From: Pseudomonas palleroniana
GTDB lineage: Bacteria > Pseudomonadota > Gammaproteobacteria > Pseudomonadales > Pseudomonadaceae
DNA length: 64,000 nucleotides
Assembly: GCF_003031675.1 (NCBI RefSeq)
Contig: NZ_PYWX01000034.1
Span: 62,001-126,000 of the forward strand
Direction: 5' to 3'
The notes under the pieces were generated by a model. It was not told the DNA's origin, made no database searches, and was given only the letters and a program-made list of their open reading frames with translations. Positions 62,692 through 64,000 of this stretch are shown in pieces. The translations under genes were made by a program, and so were the position numbers. Each line of letters begins with the position of its first letter. Within the stretch, counting starts at the first letter, position 1.

Positions 62692-63189
62692 TCAGCCCGC
62701 TGAGTGAAAGCGCTTGGCCGTGGTGTAGTTCTTGTTCCAGTAGCGGTTGCTCAACGAGTCGATGCGGATGTTCTTGCCGGTGCGCGGCGAATGGATGAAT
62801 TTACCCTCGCCTATATAAAGGCCGACATGGCTGACCTGACCGCGCCCATTGCCTTTGAAAAACACCGCGTCGCCAGGCTTGAGGGCGTTGCGTTTGATGG
62901 TTGGAGCCGAGGAGCGGTGCATCGCGGCCGTGGTGCGGGGGATCTGGATCTGGGCTTCGGTCTTGAACAGGTAGACCAGGAAACTGCTGCAATCGAAGCC
63001 CTGTTGCACTGACGTGCCGCCCCATTTGTACGGCGTGCCCAATAGTTCATGAGCGCGGTCGACGATATCGTCGATTGCCGTTTCCTTCAGCGAGGTACTG
63101 AAGCTGGGGTGGGGCTGCAACGAAGCCGAAGCCGATGAGATGACAAAAGACAGGCTGATGAGTACTAAACAACACAATGATCTAAACAT
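62692..63189 (-). CDS. NlpC/P60 family cell-wall hydrolase
   Basis: The protein has 165 aa. A signal peptide (LCCLVLISLSFVISSASA, with cysteines that could hint at a lipoprotein but no proper lipobox) precedes an NlpC/P60 peptidase domain. Its catalytic triad is C67 in FDCSSFLVYLF, H121 in VSHVGLYIGEGKFIHS and H133. Such enzymes cut peptide bonds in peptidoglycan, as Spr/MepS does. It ends six bases from the convergent desT stop. Confidence 0.9.
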   Translation of the reverse strand: MFRSLCCLVLISLSFVISSASASLQPHPSFSTSLKETAIDDIVDRAHELLGTPYKWGGTSVQQGFDCSSFLVYLFKTEAQIQIPRTTAAMHRSSAPTIKRNALKPGDAVFFKGNGRGQVSHVGLYIGEGKFIHSPRTGKNIRIDSLSNRYWNKNYTTAKRFHSAG

Positions 63190-63321
63190 GATGAACGTCG
63201 CAGTGGATTAAACACGACGCACAGCCTAATGATCATGTCGGTAACGTCTTGAACGGCAAATCCTGAGTACCTGTAGGACAAATCCGAAAACGCCCATGAC
63301 GGGTGCGCCAAGCCTATCAAC

Positions 63322-63336
63322 GCACCAAATTGGACC
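63322..63336. promoter_or_regulatory. Putative NtrC-binding site upstream of ureE
   Basis: The sequence gcaccaaattggacc matches GCACCA-N3-TGGTGC at 10 of 12 positions, with the left half perfect. It lies about 80 bp upstream of the sigma-54 element at 63416, the same arrangement as before urtA. Confidence 0.5.
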
Positions 63337-63413
63337 ACTCTCAGAATATTCCGACGCCCTATTAGGTGGCGCCGCCGTACTTACCTACAGGCAATTCCTA
63401 CTTCCCATCCAGG

Positions 63414-63430
63414 TTGGCAAGCCCCTTGCT
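63414..63430 (+). promoter_or_regulatory. Sigma-54 promoter of ureEF
   Basis: The sequence ttggcaagccccttgct fits the -24/-12 consensus with GG at 63416–63417 and GC at 63428–63429, ten bases apart. Transcription would begin near 63441, giving a leader of about 26 bases before the ureE ATG. Confidence 0.72.
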
Positions 63431-63466
63431 CTAGCTGTTTCATCGCTCTTAGCCGGAAGCTTTCTG

Positions 63467-63967
63467 ATGCTGGTGATCCACCGCCGAATCGCCCCCCAAG
63501 CCCTCTGGGCCGCCGAGTTGCTGCTGAATTTTGAAGCGCGCAGCAAAAGCCGCCTGCGCTGTTTCAGTGCCGACGGTGAAGACGTCGGCCTTTTCCTGGA
63601 GCGTGGCCAGCCCCCGTTGCACGATGGCGAATTCCTGCAGGCCGAAGACGGACGCGTCGTACGCGTGTGCGCCAGGCCTGAACAACTGCTGCACGTCACC
63701 TGCAGCAGTGCCTTTGAACTGACGCGGGCGGCTTACCACCTGGGCAACCGCCATGTGGCGCTGCAGGTCGGGGACGGCTGGTTGCGCCTGCTCGATGACT
63801 ACGTGCTCAAGGCCATGCTCGAACAACTGGGGGCACAGACGCAAACCATCGAAGCGCCCTTTCAGCCGGAGCACGGTGCCTACGGCGGTGGCCACCACCA
63901 CTCGCGCCATGGCGATGAGGATTTCAACTACCCGCCCAAGCTGCACCAGTTCGGCGTGCGCCCATGA
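63467..63967 (+). CDS. ureE: Urease accessory protein UreE (nickel metallochaperone)
   Basis: The protein has 166 aa. UreE carries nickel to the UreDFG complex. The N-terminal domain is beta-rich (LVIHRRIAPQALWAAELLLN), and the C-terminal metal-binding domain shows HLGNRHVALQVGDGWLRLLD and a His-rich tail (HGAYGGGHHHSRHGDED). I chose ATG 63467 because the family begins there; the open frame upstream to 63296 crosses the sigma-54 promoter and has no similarity. Its stop overlaps the ureF start by four bases. Confidence 0.95.
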   Translation: MLVIHRRIAPQALWAAELLLNFEARSKSRLRCFSADGEDVGLFLERGQPPLHDGEFLQAEDGRVVRVCARPEQLLHVTCSSAFELTRAAYHLGNRHVALQVGDGWLRLLDDYVLKAMLEQLGAQTQTIEAPFQPEHGAYGGGHHHSRHGDEDFNYPPKLHQFGVRP

Positions 63968-64000
63968 ACCCAGCCTGGGCCTTGCTGCGCCTGGCCAGTC
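63964..64000 (+). CDS. ureF: Urease accessory protein UreF, first codons only
   Basis: The ATG at 63964 overlaps the ureE stop (ATGA). The twelve visible codons (MNPAWALLRLAS) resemble the usual UreF start, and ureF follows ureE in pseudomonads. The gene runs off the window. Confidence 0.82.
   Translation, partial: MNPAWALLRLAS

Overview
The window looks like a chromosomal segment of a Pseudomonas of the fluorescens group. Three things point that way. The gene order prmA–DUF3426–dusB–fis–purH–purD–retS is the pseudomonad one. The split cob cluster (cobJIHG on minus, cobLK on plus) and the urtABCDE–ureDA–GNAT–ureBC block are also arranged as in Pseudomonas. The intergenic spaces carry several families of REP-like palindromes typical of this group. 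There are no tRNA or rRNA genes, CRISPR array, prophage or transposase that I can see.

Layout. 1–10 kb: core housekeeping genes ending with the RetS hybrid kinase and a MarC-type membrane protein. 10–17.3 kb: an unrecognised 259-aa protein, then six aerobic cobalamin-corrin genes. 17.3–19.6 kb: small accessory genes, namely an AT-rich two-gene PIN-nuclease module, a DUF6124-like protein behind a structured leader, and a HigB/HigA toxin–antitoxin pair. 19.7–24.8 kb: a copper-handling cluster (two DUF2946 proteins, PCuAC chaperone, OprC-type TonB receptor, PepSY membrane protein). 24.8–29.4 kb: a 1527-aa protein built of seven diverged modules related to DUF4329. 29.6–39.7 kb: urea ABC transporter and urease structural genes. 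39.7–51.4 kb: two tandem giant paralogues with a dermonecrotic-toxin-like N-terminus, leucine-rich repeats and a C-terminal NEL (IpaH/SspH-type) ubiquitin-ligase domain. 51.5–63.2 kb: chaperones, transporters, regulators, a lipase, a ferritin-like protein, AsmA and NlpC/P60. 63.4–64 kb: ureE and the first codons of ureF.

How the genes work together. Urea import (urt), urease (ureDABC) and urease nickel loading (ureEF) form one pathway split by about 24 kb. I found a good sigma-54 promoter match (GG-N10-GC) upstream of both urtA and ureE, each with an NtrC-like 10/12 inverted site upstream, which would place both parts under nitrogen control. Near-identical palindromic elements of about 105–113 bp sit between urtA/urtB, urtD/urtE and ureB/ureC, and a fourth precedes purD.

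The parts most worth a second look are the seven-module DUF4329-like protein, the NEL/dermonecrotic tandem pair with conserved N-termini and divergent middles, the shared sigma-54/NtrC control, the PIN module, and the hairpin-rich leader of the DUF6124-like gene. In three places a large or unknown minus-strand gene ends so that its stop codon overlaps the end of a core plus-strand gene.
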